Below, piece after piece: positions 1-8,930 of a stretch of 64,000 bases of DNA. The stretch is from Allorhizobium sonneratiae (GTDB taxonomy: Bacteria > Pseudomonadota > Alphaproteobacteria > Rhizobiales > Rhizobiaceae). Within the stretch, counting starts at the first letter, position 1; each line of letters opens with the position of its first letter. The stretch lies in assembly GCF_023700755.1 (NCBI RefSeq), contig NZ_JAMKOJ010000009.1, forward strand, positions 62,001-126,000. The letters run 5' to 3'. Both the position numbers and the translations under genes were made by a program. The notes beneath the pieces are model-generated. The model did no database searches. It saw only the letters and a program-made list of their open reading frames with translations, and was not told the origin of the DNA.

Positions 1-1023
1 CCAGAAGGCGGAAAGCGCGGTGATATGGCTGATTGGACCGCAATCGGCACCGCGCATTTCCAGAAACCGCTTCATCCGCACATCAGGGAAAAGCGTGCCG
101 AGATGATTGGTCCAGTCGCCCATCGTCGGCTGCCAGGCCTCGATCTCACCCTTCAGCGCCCCCTGCATAAACTGCCGGAAGGTGATATGGGTGCAATCAT
201 GGTAACGGCCATTGCGCATGACGAAATACATCGGCACGTCGAGCGCCCAGTCGACATAATCGGCAAAACCGAATTTTTTCCCGAACACAAAGGGCAGAAG
301 ACCGGCTCGCTGATTGTCGGTATCGCGCCAGATTTCGCCGCGCCAGGACAACAATCCGTTTGGCCGTCCCTCGGTAAAGGGCGAGGCGGCAAACAATGCC
401 GTTGCCAAAGCCTGCAACCGCATCGATACGCGCAATTTCCGGCACATATCCTCTTCGGAGGAAAAATCCAGATTTACCTGAATGGTCGATGTCCGATACA
501 TCATGTCGAGGCCGGATGTACCGACTTTCGGCATATAGCGCGTCATGATCGCATAACGGGATTTTGGCATCACCGGCGTTTCCGCCAGGCTCCACAGCGG
601 GCTTGCCCCCATGCCGAGAAAGCCGATGCCCATGGGCTGCGTGATCTCCGCCACAAGTTCCAGATGATGGCGGGTTTCCTCGGCGGTGTCGTGCAGGCTG
701 GCAAATGCGGCGCCTGAAAGTTCGAACTGGCCGCCGGGTTCGATGGAGATCGCCCCTTCGCCGCTGCCGCCGGCAAGGCCGATGATATGGCCACCATCGA
801 TGATCGGTTCCCAGCCGAGACGGGCCTGCATGGCGCTCAAAATACTGCCAATGCCGGTTTCGCCCTCATAAGGCACCGGCGTCAGATCGTGCCGGTAAAA
901 GCCGAATTTTTCATGCTCGGTCCCGATACGGAAGCTTTCTTTCGGCTTGCATCCGCCGGCGATATAATCGACCAGTTCCTGATGGGACGTCAGCGGCGTA
1001 TCGTCAGTGGTATCACGAGCCAT
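1..1023 (-). CDS. gshA: Glutamate-cysteine ligase, partial (3' end outside window)
   Basis: Catalyses ATP-dependent formation of gamma-glutamylcysteine, the first step of glutathione synthesis, in the cytoplasm. The reverse strand reads from an ATG at 1023 without a stop to base 1 (341 codons). The N-terminal part contains RIGTEHEKFGF and GGHIIGLAGG, followed by GAISIEPGGQFELSGA, which is the active-site core of the plant/alphaproteobacterial type of gamma-glutamylcysteine ligase (about 450 residues when complete). About a quarter of the gene is therefore missing to the left. The gene lies downstream of rsmE on the same strand after a 308-base gap that carries a palindromic repeat, so co-transcription is possible but not shown. 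The family assignment is firm. Confidence 0.92.
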   Translation of the reverse strand, partial: MARDTTDDTPLTSHQELVDYIAGGCKPKESFRIGTEHEKFGFYRHDLTPVPYEGETGIGSILSAMQARLGWEPIIDGGHIIGLAGGSGEGAISIEPGGQFELSGAAFASLHDTAEETRHHLELVAEITQPMGIGFLGMGASPLWSLAETPVMPKSRYAIMTRYMPKVGTSGLDMMYRTSTIQVNLDFSSEEDMCRKLRVSMRLQALATALFAASPFTEGRPNGLLSWRGEIWRDTDNQRAGLLPFVFGKKFGFADYVDWALDVPMYFVMRNGRYHDCTHITFRQFMQGALKGEIEAWQPTMGDWTNHLGTLFPDVRMKRFLEMRGADCGPISHITALSAFW

Positions 1024-1331
1024 GGAGAGAACCCTGTTGCTTGCCTGCGATCCGTTCTAAATTCTGCCCACGCGGCTTTGGGCAGACAATGCTGGATAAA
1101 ACAACAGCGGAAGGCGCTTTCGCAAAAACCGTCCGCTGGTTGTCTATCCCTTCAGACAGACCGCTTGCGTGATAGGGCTGAAGGCGGTCAAGGCGCAAGC
1201 AAATTTTGCGAAAGACCCGTTCAATCCTGTTGAACGATGCAGAGAAAAATCGCTTCCGTTACAGCGTTGTGCGCCATATATGGCGCACAAAACGCGCTGC
1301 AGGGGAGAGAGACGACCGGCAGGCCCCCTGG
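1024..1331. repeat. Intergenic region with a perfect 24-bp palindrome
   Basis: Gap between rsmE and gshA, both on the minus strand. It holds one copy of the palindromic intergenic repeat (about 1258-1301) whose core at 1267-1290 is a perfect 24-bp palindrome centred on CCATATATGG. There is no T-tract on either side, so it is not a classical intrinsic terminator. The gshA promoter probably lies in the remainder. No coding signal is seen. Confidence 0.7.
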
Positions 1332-2069
1332 CTATCTCCAGTCTCCAATCATGGCCTGCACAACCGCAAGCGCGGCAACGGCGGCCGTATCGGCGCGCAA
1401 AATACGGGGGCCAAGAGGGATGGGCGTGACGAAGTCCAGAGCCCGCAGCAAACCGCGCTCATCCTCGGAAAACCCGCCTTCTGGCCCGACGAGCAACGCG
1501 ATCTTTGTATCTTTGATGGCTCGCAACGCATCAACCGGATTGTTGGTGGCGCTGTCCTCGTCACAAAAGAGGATGCGGCGCTGATGATCCCACACCTCCA
1601 GCAGGTCCTTCAGCCTGAGGGGCGCAGCCACCGTCGGAACGGCAAGAATACCGCATTGCTCAGCCGCCTCCACGGCATTGGCCTGCAAACGCTCCAGACT
1701 GGTGATCTTGCCCTGAACATGCTGGGTGATGACCGGCTGAAGCAATCCGGCCCCCATTTCCACCGCCTTCTGGATCAGATAATCCATGCGCCCGACTTTG
1801 AGCGGGGCAAAAAGAAACACCAGATCGGGCAAGGCCGGTTGCGGTCGCGTCTGTTCCTGCGGCGTCATGCTCAGGCGCTTGCGTGTGGGAAAATGCAGGC
1901 TCGCCTTCCACTCACCATCGCGGCCATTGAACAGAAGAACCTCATCTGCCTCACCAAGACGCAGCACATTGGCAAGATAGTTATATTGTTCGGCAGTTGC
2001 CTGAATGGGCTCCGACACGGCAAGATCCGCTTCGACGAAAAGCCGTTGCATCCGGTAATTTGCCCGCAT
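1332..2069 (-). CDS. rsmE: 16S rRNA (uracil-1498-N3)-methyltransferase RsmE
   Basis: A SPOUT-fold methyltransferase that uses SAM to methylate N3 of U1498 in 16S rRNA of the 30S subunit. Diagnostic motifs of the C-terminal trefoil knot are visible: [13 protein letters not shown] and [12 protein letters not shown], where SAM binds. The N-terminal PUA-like part begins [14 protein letters not shown] chose the ATG at 2069 because an AGAAGGG ribosome-binding site lies about 9 bases before it; an upstream ATG at 2090 would add seven poorly conserved residues. The length of 245 residues is normal for the family. In alphaproteobacteria this gene is commonly found next to gshA, as here. Confidence 0.93.
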   Translation of the reverse strand: MRANYRMQRLFVEADLAVSEPIQATAEQYNYLANVLRLGEADEVLLFNGRDGEWKASLHFPTRKRLSMTPQEQTRPQPALPDLVFLFAPLKVGRMDYLIQKAVEMGAGLLQPVITQHVQGKITSLERLQANAVEAAEQCGILAVPTVAAPLRLKDLLEVWDHQRRILFCDEDSATNNPVDALRAIKDTKIALLVGPEGGFSEDERGLLRALDFVTPIPLGPRILRADTAAVAALAVVQAMIGDWR

Positions 2070-2090
2070 ACGCAGTATCCCTTCTGGCAT

Positions 2091-2579
2091 GGCGCTTTAA
2101 AGCATTGTCCTCAGATAAGCATGAAACGGTTATCCTGGAACTGCTCTAAAGCATCGACCGAAAAGGGGAAACCGGTTTTCGGAAAAATCCGATGCGTAAA
2201 CAAAAACTGAGAGCATGTCGCGTTTACGGCATCATTCCTGAAATCGGGTGAGATTGAAGGTGAAAATGATGCAGCAGACGACACGTGTTACAGCGAGTTT
2301 TGTGCGCCATATTGGGCGCACGGCGCTCTATTGTCCTCAATAAAACGATAACGTTCATGCGGCTGAAACAGTCAGGTGCAGCTGAGAATGAAGGTCGTTG
2401 GGGGAGTAAAACTGCCCAAAACGGCGCTAATAAGCCATGTGCAACGCTTTTTAGCACTTTTCAATCACGGCAAGTTTGAGCAAACAGAATGCATCATAGT
2501 GATCGCACGATGCTCTAACTCCTTGTTTTTACGCAATTCCGGACGGAAAACCGTTTCACACTTTTCTCGGGACACTGCT
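2091..2579. repeat. Repeat-rich intergenic region (three repeat modules)
   Basis: A 489-base gap without a credible gene. It contains three modules seen elsewhere in the window. The first is an imperfect hairpin at about 2148-2200 with GCATCG/CGATGC ends and an AAACCGGTTTTCGG core. The second is a composite element at about 2226-2330 with two nested stem-loops, related to copies at 15.8, 53.7, 59.0 and 60.1 kb. The third is an element at about 2511-2582 sharing CCGGACGGAAAACCG and CACACTTTTCTCGGGAC with the copy at 15.7 kb. The short open frames here simply read through the repeats. Confidence 0.7.
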
Positions 2580-3095
2580 CTAATCATCGGCGGAAATTGG
2601 CAGCTTCGGCGGGCGAATTTTCGGTGGATTGGCTGAGAGGTGCAAAAACAGCCGCTTCAGGTCTGGCTCCTGCACACGACGGGCTGCCTCGTCGCATGTC
2701 ACCCAGGCGAGGCTGCGTGCTCCCTTTTCCGGATAATCTCCCAGCATGTCGTGAACCTGCAACAGAAAGACCTGCACTTCGCAGACAACACTGCTGCCAT
2801 CCTTCAGGCGCTTGTCATACACATAGCTGCCAGTGGATTTCTTGGAAACATGACCTTTCGCGCCTGCCTCCTCATAAGCTTCACGCTGTGCAACGGCATG
2901 GGATTTCTTGTTGCCCATCGGCCAGCCCTTGGGAATAACCCAGCGACCGGTATCGCGGCTGGTGATCAGCAAGACCTCGACACCGTCTTTCCCGGTATCG
3001 CACGCTTTCCCGGTATCGCACGATCTGTAGCAGATGGCGCCAAATTGCTGTTGCGCGGCCTCTCTCGACGCCGTCTGCAGGTCAGCCTTTATCAT
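2580..3095 (-). CDS. Nudix hydrolase
   Basis: Hydrolyses a nucleoside diphosphate linked to some moiety X; the substrate cannot be read from sequence. The Nudix box is visible as GWPMGNKKSHAVAQREAY followed by EEAG. The REAYEEAG half is canonical, but the first glutamate of GX5E is lysine, a variant I associate with alphaproteobacterial members of the family. Near the N-terminus the protein contains an in-frame duplication, CDTGKA-CDTGKD, caused by an 18-bp tandem repeat at 2987-3022. The start is uncertain: ATG at 3095 gives 171 residues, whereas a GTG at 3212 would give 210; neither has a clear ribosome-binding site. The gene stands alone between two repeat-rich gaps. Confidence 0.82.
   Translation of the reverse strand: MIKADLQTASREAAQQQFGAICYRSCDTGKACDTGKDGVEVLLITSRDTGRWVIPKGWPMGNKKSHAVAQREAYEEAGAKGHVSKKSTGSYVYDKRLKDGSSVVCEVQVFLLQVHDMLGDYPEKGARSLAWVTCDEAARRVQEPDLKRLFLHLSANPPKIRPPKLPISADD
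2987..3022. repeat. 18-bp perfect tandem duplication inside the Nudix gene
   Basis: Bases 2987-3004 and 3005-3022 are identical (CTTTCCCGGTATCGCACG). The unit is a multiple of three, so the reading frame is kept and six residues are duplicated just before the beta strand that leads into the Nudix domain. This is a simple slippage product and may vary in copy number between strains. Confidence 0.9.
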
Positions 3096-3212
3096 GCGTG
3101 CAGCAGGCACTGGCAATACTCCATATCCGTCTGTCTCTTTACAGGTTCTGACTGAACCAGCGAGATCGTTTTCTTCTTGTGGCTTTCTTGCCAATGGAAT
3201 CGTTTCCAACAC

Positions 3213-3596
3213 AATATGTCAAATTTAATCTACCCTGGCGAGCGATCCTGCACTCATCACAGGACTGTGTGTTTTTTATTGAACCAACAGTGCCGTTATC
3301 TCTAGAACATCGGATGTTTCCGAAAACAGGCTCCCCCTTTTCGGCCGATGCTCTAACAATCACAAATGCATGATCACCGGTCATGGATATGAAACAGGAC
3401 CAGATGGCAAAAATTCAATCTTAAAACTATGAGTCGAATTTAATCAATAATGAGGAACTCAAGTAGCAAATGTCAATTGAGGAAAAATGCATGGCTCCCA
3501 TGATCTCGAGCGAGGCTCATGGCGCCATGCCAGGGCCGGAAGACCGGCGCATGTGGTAAGACAAAACAGATAAAAGCGCTCGCGACCCTCTCTCCG
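3213..3596. repeat. Intergenic region with one hairpin repeat
   Basis: Gap between the P-loop kinase and the Nudix gene (at least 384 bases). It contains one reversed copy of the AAACCGGTTTTCGG-type hairpin at about 3303-3358, with ATCGGATG and GGCCGAT ends. The rest, at 3360-3590, is relatively AT-rich; I see no further gene, and a promoter for the Nudix gene is likely on the minus strand. Confidence 0.6.
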
Positions 3597-4232
3597 TCAC
3601 ATCACCTTCAGCCTTATATCCGGCTCTGCACTGCCTTCCATCACCGATATTCCATTGGGCAGATCGTTGTGATCGAGTTTGTGCACAACTGCTTCCTCGT
3701 CAAGCCCATAACCTTCCCAGCGATGGCGCAACCGGCGACGCAACTCCTCTTGATCGACATCCACCAGCACGGTGAGATCGAAGATCGGCTTGATCCTGTC
3801 CCATGGCGGTTGACGCATCAGCAGATAATTTCCCTCACAGACGATGATGCCCGTGCCCTGAGGGATCAATCGCCCGCCGGCGCGGGCAATTTCAATTGCC
3901 CGGTCAAAAACCGGCACGGCAACAACATCCTCGCGATTGTCTTTCAATCGTTGCAGACAATGGCGCAAGCCATGAACATCGAAAGTATCGATGGCGCCTT
4001 TATAGGGCAGACGCCCCAGTTGTCTGAGCACCGCATCGTCAAAATGAAATCCGTCCATGGGAAAAACAGCAGCCAGTTCGGGCTGCCCGGCATTCAGCAT
4101 GTCGACAACAGCCTCGGCAAGGGTAGACTTTCCAGAGCCCGGAGCCCCGGCAACACCCAGCATGATCCGCCGGCCCGCATAGAGATCACGCGCCCTGTTG
4201 GCGACAATAGTGGCCATGGTTTCAAGTTCCAT
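3597..4232 (-). CDS. P-loop nucleoside/nucleotide kinase family protein (FrcK/uridine kinase-like)
   Basis: A small-molecule kinase of the uridine kinase/pantothenate kinase superfamily. The Walker A motif GAPGSGKST is near the N-terminus, followed by the conserved FPMDGFHFDD substrate-side motif and LVDVDQEELRRRL with RHRWEGYG in the lid region. In rhizobia related proteins (FrcK) are encoded with fructose ABC importers, but here no sugar importer is adjacent, so the substrate is open. The start at 4232 (MELETMATIV) was chosen over in-frame codons up to 4313 because the upstream residues overlap the hairpin at 4289-4328. The length of 211 residues fits the family. Confidence 0.82.
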   Translation of the reverse strand: MELETMATIVANRARDLYAGRRIMLGVAGAPGSGKSTLAEAVVDMLNAGQPELAAVFPMDGFHFDDAVLRQLGRLPYKGAIDTFDVHGLRHCLQRLKDNREDVVAVPVFDRAIEIARAGGRLIPQGTGIIVCEGNYLLMRQPPWDRIKPIFDLTVLVDVDQEELRRRLRHRWEGYGLDEEAVVHKLDHNDLPNGISVMEGSAEPDIRLKVM

Positions 4233-4277
4233 CGATATGCCTTCTCTGCCTGTCGATCCCGATCCTGCATCCTGCAT

Positions 4278-4328
4278 AAAAAACAACAGCCTGTCGCGGT
4301 TCATTGAGCACAATGAAGCGCGACAGGC
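4278..4328 (-). terminator. Intrinsic terminator of the bdhA operon, built from a repeat hairpin
   Basis: Bases 4289-4298 and 4319-4328 form a 10-bp stem (GCCTGTCGCG/CGCGACAGGC) that continues after one mismatch into TTCATTG/CAATGAA with a 4-base loop. Read on the minus strand, the hairpin is followed by TGTTGTTTTTT (4278-4288). It lies about 120 bases beyond the bdhA stop. Similar TTCATTG...CAATGAA hairpins occur in the repeats near 37.3 and 45.8 kb. Confidence 0.75.
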
Positions 4329-4448
4329 TGCGAATGCGATATTTTGGCTCTCTCAGATCACGAGACCATTGATCGCCCGCCTTGTTTTTCAGCAGCCTGT
4401 GACGTGTTTGTCTCAAAGACTACCGTGATGGCAATACCGCGACATGGT

Positions 4449-5231
4449 TTAATTCATGAACCAGCCATGGCTGACGATGATTGACTGGCCCGTCAGCGCA
4501 TTGGTCTCGAAGCCGGCGAGGAAGAGCGCCACTTCGGCGACATCCTGCACGGTGGTGAATTCACCATCGACCGTATCGCCGAGCATGACCTTTTTCACCA
4601 CCTCTTCTTCGGAAATCCCAAGAGTTGCCGCCTGTTCAGGGATCTGCTTGTCGACCAGCGGCGTGCGCACGAAGCCCGGGCAAATCACATTGCTGCGAAT
4701 GCCATGCTGGCCGCCTTCCTTGGCCACGACCCGGGCAAGACCGAGCAGGCCGTGCTTGGCCGTGACATAGGCGGATTTCAACTGCGAGGCTTCATGCGAA
4801 TGCACCGACCCCATATAGATGATGGCGCCGCCGCCCTGTTTCTTCATATGCGGCACGCAGGCCTTGGTGGTCAAAAATGCGCCGTCGAGATGAATGGCGA
4901 GCATTTTCTTCCAGTCGGCATAGGGGTAGTCCTCGATCTTGTGAACGATCTGGATACCGGCATTGGATACCAGCACATCGACACGGCCCCAGGTTTCGAC
5001 AACCTTGGCAATGCCGCTGTTGACCGCATCCTCGCTGGTCACATCCATGGCGATGCCGATGGCTTCGCCCGGTCCCATCGCGGTCAGTTCACGTGCCTTT
5101 TCGCTGGCAGCATCTTCCTTGAGATCGGCAATGACGACTCTTGCACCTTCCTCGACGTATCGCTTGGCGATCTCGGCGCCGATCCCGCTGGCAGCTCCTG
5201 TGACAACACAGACTTTACCTTTGATTTTCAT
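4449..5231 (-). CDS. bdhA: 3-hydroxybutyrate dehydrogenase (SDR family)
   Basis: NAD-dependent interconversion of 3-hydroxybutyrate and acetoacetate in the cytoplasm, part of ketone body and polyhydroxybutyrate turnover. The Rossmann motif [12 protein letters not shown] is at residues 12-23, NAG appears in VLVSNAGIQ, and the catalytic SxnYxxxK is [19 protein letters not shown]. The C-terminal [15 protein letters not shown] is typical of bacterial 3-hydroxybutyrate dehydrogenases of 258-260 residues. It is the last gene of a three-gene operon, 15 bases after the acetoacetate decarboxylase gene, which uses the product acetoacetate. This context strongly supports the substrate assignment within the large SDR family. 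Confidence 0.93.
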   Translation of the reverse strand: MKIKGKVCVVTGAASGIGAEIAKRYVEEGARVVIADLKEDAASEKARELTAMGPGEAIGIAMDVTSEDAVNSGIAKVVETWGRVDVLVSNAGIQIVHKIEDYPYADWKKMLAIHLDGAFLTTKACVPHMKKQGGGAIIYMGSVHSHEASQLKSAYVTAKHGLLGLARVVAKEGGQHGIRSNVICPGFVRTPLVDKQIPEQAATLGISEEEVVKKVMLGDTVDGEFTTVQDVAEVALFLAGFETNALTGQSIIVSHGWFMN

Positions 5232-5246
5232 AGGACATTCTCCTTT

Positions 5247-5987
5247 TTAGCGAGCCAGATAATCATGAACAACTTCGCCGAGACCCAAGGTCAGATCGGT
5301 CAGAAGATGCACGGCGGACTTGACCTCCAGCACCGGCAGGTCCGCCACCGGCGCCAGAGCATGAGCATGTAGCTGCAAGGCACCCGGCCCTTCCCAGGCG
5401 CCCTTGATCGTCAGATCCGTGAGATAATACCGGACAAGCTCACAAATTCTCGGCGTGCAATCGACATGCGGAATGATCTTCAGCATGAAATTAGGCTCCT
5501 TGAGCCCTTTTTCCACTGTCGCGAGATCAAGTGCGCGATGTTTATAGCCCATAGTGCCGGTCGCGACCCTGACACCGGTATAATCCAGCGTGCCGATCAG
5601 CGTATCCTTGACCACCGAAAGGCTGGGATCGGCCAGCTTCTTCGGAAAGCCCCAGATTTCCCGGCCGCCGGCAATGGGGGCATCGTCGTTCAGATACATG
5701 GAATGCACATAGCCGCCCTTGACGCCATTGAAGCGCACGGGAATGACCTGCCCGGTCTCGGTATAATCGCCAAAGCCGGTGGAATCGGGCATGCGGATGA
5801 ATTCATATTTCACCAGCGGCTCATCGATTTCCAACGGTTCCGGCACGACGCGGCGCAGTTTTTCCATGTCAGTGCGGTAGGTGATCACCAGAAATTCACG
5901 ATTGACAAAGCGATAGGGCCCGGGCGGATAGGACGGGCTGGTCAGCGGCATGGCAAAGGCATTTTTGACAACATCATCGATTTTCAT
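5247..5987 (-). CDS. adc: Acetoacetate decarboxylase
   Basis: Converts acetoacetate to acetone and CO2 through a Schiff base with an active-site lysine. The catalytic signature [13 protein letters not shown] is present; the first lysine of the KK pair corresponds to the Schiff-base residue of the clostridial enzyme. The length is 246 residues, normal for the family. The ATG at 5987 is preceded by AAGGAG at good spacing; an in-frame TTG six bases upstream is less likely. The gene starts 2 bases after the patatin gene stops and is followed by bdhA after 15 bases, so the three genes are co-transcribed. Together the products would channel 3-hydroxybutyrate to acetone or maintain the acetoacetate pool. 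Confidence 0.93.
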   Translation of the reverse strand: MKIDDVVKNAFAMPLTSPSYPPGPYRFVNREFLVITYRTDMEKLRRVVPEPLEIDEPLVKYEFIRMPDSTGFGDYTETGQVIPVRFNGVKGGYVHSMYLNDDAPIAGGREIWGFPKKLADPSLSVVKDTLIGTLDYTGVRVATGTMGYKHRALDLATVEKGLKEPNFMLKIIPHVDCTPRICELVRYYLTDLTIKGAWEGPGALQLHAHALAPVADLPVLEVKSAVHLLTDLTLGLGEVVHDYLAR

Positions 5988-5989
5988 CT

Positions 5990-7114
5990 TCAAAATCTCC
6001 TTTTCAATCTCTGTTCGGCAAGATCGAAAATCTGGATCCCGTTTTCCGGGCGCTTGCGGTTGATAAAGGCCGGGTTCTGCAGAGTTTCCATCACATCGTC
6101 ATAGCCGGTCTTCCAGTGCTCCTCGACGGAGCGACGGGAAAATTCATAATCCTTGGAATGGGTGTCATAGGCCGCCTGCCGCTGGATCAGATGCACCAGT
6201 GTCACAGCCGAATCATTGCCGATGCGCGCCAAAAGCTTCGCATCCGGGTCATCCTTCATATCGGGCGGCAGTTTCTCCGTCAGCCGCTTGGCGGCCATGC
6301 GCACCTTCTGCATTTCCCGGAACTGATCGGTGTTAAGACGTGTGCGGCTGGAATAGCGAATTTCCTTTTCGCGTGATTCCACATCGAACAGGTCTCTCGG
6401 CATCCGGCCACGGGCGCTGAACAGATCGACCTGATAAATGCACAGGTCCGAATCCATCTTGCGATCGTAAAGCACCGCCTGAAGCGGCGTATTGGAAACG
6501 AGGCCGCCATCCCAGTAATAATTGCCGTCGATCTCGACCGGGGCAAAGCCCGGCGGCAGCGCGCCGGAGGCTGCAACATGCTCCGCCTTCAACGCAATGT
6601 CGAGATTGTCGAAATAGGCGAAATTGCCGCTGATCACATCGACAGCGCCGAGGCTGAGGCGGGTTTTGCCGGCATTGATCAAATCGAAATCGATCAGTTC
6701 GTTCAGGGTCTTTTTCAAGGGCGCCGTATCATAAAGGCTGATGCGCGCCATCGGATCGAGAAAGAGCGAAAGCGGCTTGGAAGCGCGCGGGGTGAAAAAG
6801 CCCGGAACCCCCATGATCGCACCGGTCATGGCCGCCATTTCATTGGAAATCTTGCGCAGATAATCTTCATTGGCGCCCAAATTGCCCTGCAGGCCTGAGG
6901 ATACGGTCTCCCAGAAGCGGCGCAGATTTTCGACCCGTTTGTCTTCCGGACTGCCAACGATGATGGCAGAATTGATCGCGCCGATCGAAATTCCTGCCAG
7001 CCAGTCCGGCCTGATGCCTGCCTCATGCAGGGCTTCATAAGCGCCAGCCTGATAAGCGCCAAGTGCTCCTCCGCCCTGAAAAACCAAAACGACTTTTTCA
7101 TGCTGTTTCGCCAC
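5990..7114 (-). CDS. Patatin-like phospholipase family protein
   Basis: A serine lipid acyl hydrolase with a Ser-Asp dyad. The oxyanion-hole motif [11 protein letters not shown] is at residues 14-24, the nucleophile elbow GISIG has Ser43, and the catalytic aspartate lies in [13 protein letters not shown]. The C-terminal part (RLTEKLP to the end) resembles the DUF3734 extension found in bacterial patatins of this length (374 residues). The start is a GTG at 7114 with AAGGACAG just before it. It is the first gene of the operon with adc and bdhA; in related genomes this trio is associated with polyhydroxybutyrate metabolism, so the lipase may act on a storage polymer or membrane lipid. That role is inference. 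Confidence 0.88.
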   Translation of the reverse strand: MAKQHEKVVLVFQGGGALGAYQAGAYEALHEAGIRPDWLAGISIGAINSAIIVGSPEDKRVENLRRFWETVSSGLQGNLGANEDYLRKISNEMAAMTGAIMGVPGFFTPRASKPLSLFLDPMARISLYDTAPLKKTLNELIDFDLINAGKTRLSLGAVDVISGNFAYFDNLDIALKAEHVAASGALPPGFAPVEIDGNYYWDGGLVSNTPLQAVLYDRKMDSDLCIYQVDLFSARGRMPRDLFDVESREKEIRYSSRTRLNTDQFREMQKVRMAAKRLTEKLPPDMKDDPDAKLLARIGNDSAVTLVHLIQRQAAYDTHSKDYEFSRRSVEEHWKTGYDDVMETLQNPAFINRKRPENGIQIFDLAEQRLKRRF

Positions 7115-7732
7115 AGAACTGTCCTTCCATCATCACCAACCCGACGGCCTCCTGCATTTCATCGAACGCATACCAGATGCCGTAACACGCAAAAATTGCA
7201 AATCTATATCAAAGCGCGGCACATCAATCCGTCACCGCCCTTTCAAACTGCCGGAGATCCGGCCTTACCCAGTCAAAGCCATCATCGTCATCATGGCCCA
7301 AGGCAATCGGGCTGGATTGCGCAGGGTCACGGTCAAGGACGTTGTCATCGCATGATGTCAAAACAAGATGACGCAATGCAATAAATCCATCATAAAAGAG
7401 TCCAGTTTTTTGCCAAAATCGCAAACATGACTAAAATTTCATATTCGTGTAGTTTTATAGATATTTAAAAACAAAACCTTAAATCGCAGTCATATTGGCG
7501 TGATCGTCAGAATCGACACAAAAAAAGTCGCCAGAAAAAACCTGGCGACCTTATCACAATCCAGTGAGATGATTTAAACTTCAAGCCTTTACGGCCGGTA
7601 TTACCGTGTCACTCGGCAGAAGGTTCATCTCTACCACTTTGTTTTTACGCTCTCCTTCTGATCAATCGCGGTACAAAATGCGTGTGCGAGCGTCAGTCCG
7701 GTGCCATTGCAAAGAATGCTGCATCGCAACAT
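7115..7732. other. 618-base intergenic region with a terminator
   Basis: Gap between adhP (ends 7733) and the patatin gene (starts 7114), both minus strand. It contains the adhP terminator at 7519-7550. The AT-rich stretch 7425-7500 upstream of the patatin operon is the likeliest promoter area, but I cannot name -35/-10 boxes with confidence. No gene is seen. Confidence 0.6.
7519..7550 (-). terminator. Rho-independent terminator after adhP
   Basis: On the minus strand the arms GTCGCCAG (7542-7549 complement) and CTGGCGAC (7527-7534 complement) enclose a T-rich 7-base loop and are followed by seven T residues (7520-7526). It lies about 185 bases past the adhP stop codon. The stem is 8 bp, perfect and GC-rich. 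Confidence 0.85.
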
Positions 7733-8758
7733 TCACGAAAGATCGAGCACGATGCGACCGTCGATCTTGCCTTCCTCCATGCGGTGGAAAATATCATTGA
7801 TGTTTTCGATCTTGTCCCAGGAGAAATGGGTGGCAACCTTGCCTTCTCCGGCAAAGCCCAGCGCCTCTTCCAGATCCTGACGGGTGCCGACAATCGATCC
7901 GCGCACGGTGATGCGCTTCAAAACGGTGTCGAAGACCGGCAGAGAGATGAAGCCCGGCGGCAGACCAACCAGCGCCATCGTGCCTTTGGAGCGCAAGAAC
8001 CCATAGGCCTGCTCCATGGCTTTCGGCGATACCGCTGTCACCAGCGCGCCATGCACGCCGCCGGTTGCCTTCTGCACCTGTTCCACCGCATCGGCGGCAC
8101 GGCCATTGACGGTCACGTCGGCGCCGAGCTTTTTCGCCAGATCGAGCTTTTCATCGAAAATATCGGCGGCCACCACATGCATGCCCATGGCCTTGGCATA
8201 TTGCACGGCCATATGGCCAAGACCGCCAATGCCGGAGATCACCACCCATTCGCCGGGGCGCACCTCGGTTTCCTTCAAACCCTTGTAGACAGTCACACCG
8301 GCGCAGAGCACCGGCGCTGCGGGACCAAACTCGAGATGATCAGGCAGACGGCCAACGAAATCGGGATCGGCAAGACCATATTGGGCAAAGGTGCCGTTGA
8401 CGGAATAGCCGGTATTCTGCTGCGAACCGCAGAGCGTTTCCCAGCCCGTGCGGCAGGGCGAGCAACAGCCGCAGGCCGTGTGCAGCCACGGCACGCCAAC
8501 CCGGTCGCCTTCCTTGATGCGGGAAACACCGGAACCCAGTTTCGCTACGTAACCGACGCCTTCATGACCCGGAATGAAAGGGGGATTGGGCTTGACCGGC
8601 CAATCGCCGTTGGCCGCATGGAGATCGGTGTGGCAGACGCCGCTTGCTTCGTATTTCACCAGAATCTGACCCGGGCCGGGCTCCGGGATCGGCACATCCT
8701 CGATCACCAGCGGCTTGCCGAATTCCCGCACCACGGCGGCTTTCATTGTCGATGCCAT
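7733..8758 (-). CDS. adhP: Zinc-dependent alcohol dehydrogenase AdhP
   Basis: NAD-linked medium-chain alcohol dehydrogenase that oxidises ethanol/propanol to the aldehyde or works in reverse. Catalytic-zinc ligands are seen in ASGVCHTDLHAANGDW and PGHEGVG, the structural zinc site is CGCCSPCRTGWETLC, and the NAD-binding motif is GIGGLGHMAVQYAKAMG. The ATG at 8758 is preceded by GGAGGAAACA; upstream in-frame codons would only add unconserved residues. The 341-residue length matches the AdhP class. The gene stands alone, with its own terminator at 7519-7550. Confidence 0.93.
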   Translation of the reverse strand: MASTMKAAVVREFGKPLVIEDVPIPEPGPGQILVKYEASGVCHTDLHAANGDWPVKPNPPFIPGHEGVGYVAKLGSGVSRIKEGDRVGVPWLHTACGCCSPCRTGWETLCGSQQNTGYSVNGTFAQYGLADPDFVGRLPDHLEFGPAAPVLCAGVTVYKGLKETEVRPGEWVVISGIGGLGHMAVQYAKAMGMHVVAADIFDEKLDLAKKLGADVTVNGRAADAVEQVQKATGGVHGALVTAVSPKAMEQAYGFLRSKGTMALVGLPPGFISLPVFDTVLKRITVRGSIVGTRQDLEEALGFAGEGKVATHFSWDKIENINDIFHRMEEGKIDGRIVLDLS

Positions 8759-8930
8759 TGTTTCCTCCATGAAAGCGATTGTTTGAACATCAAACGGAAT
8801 GCACCAGCCCTCAGGACCGGTCATGGGGAAACATTAGGCGCAAAGACGGCAGCTTCATTTGATTGACGTCAATGCCGGTGGCGTTTCCGCCACCGGTTGC
8901 ATCACAATTGCGACGGTTGCGAGCGTCATG

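Noticed and set aside
1267..1290. The 24-bp palindrome after rsmE as an intrinsic terminator
   Set aside because: No T-tract follows on either strand, so it is recorded only as a repeat.
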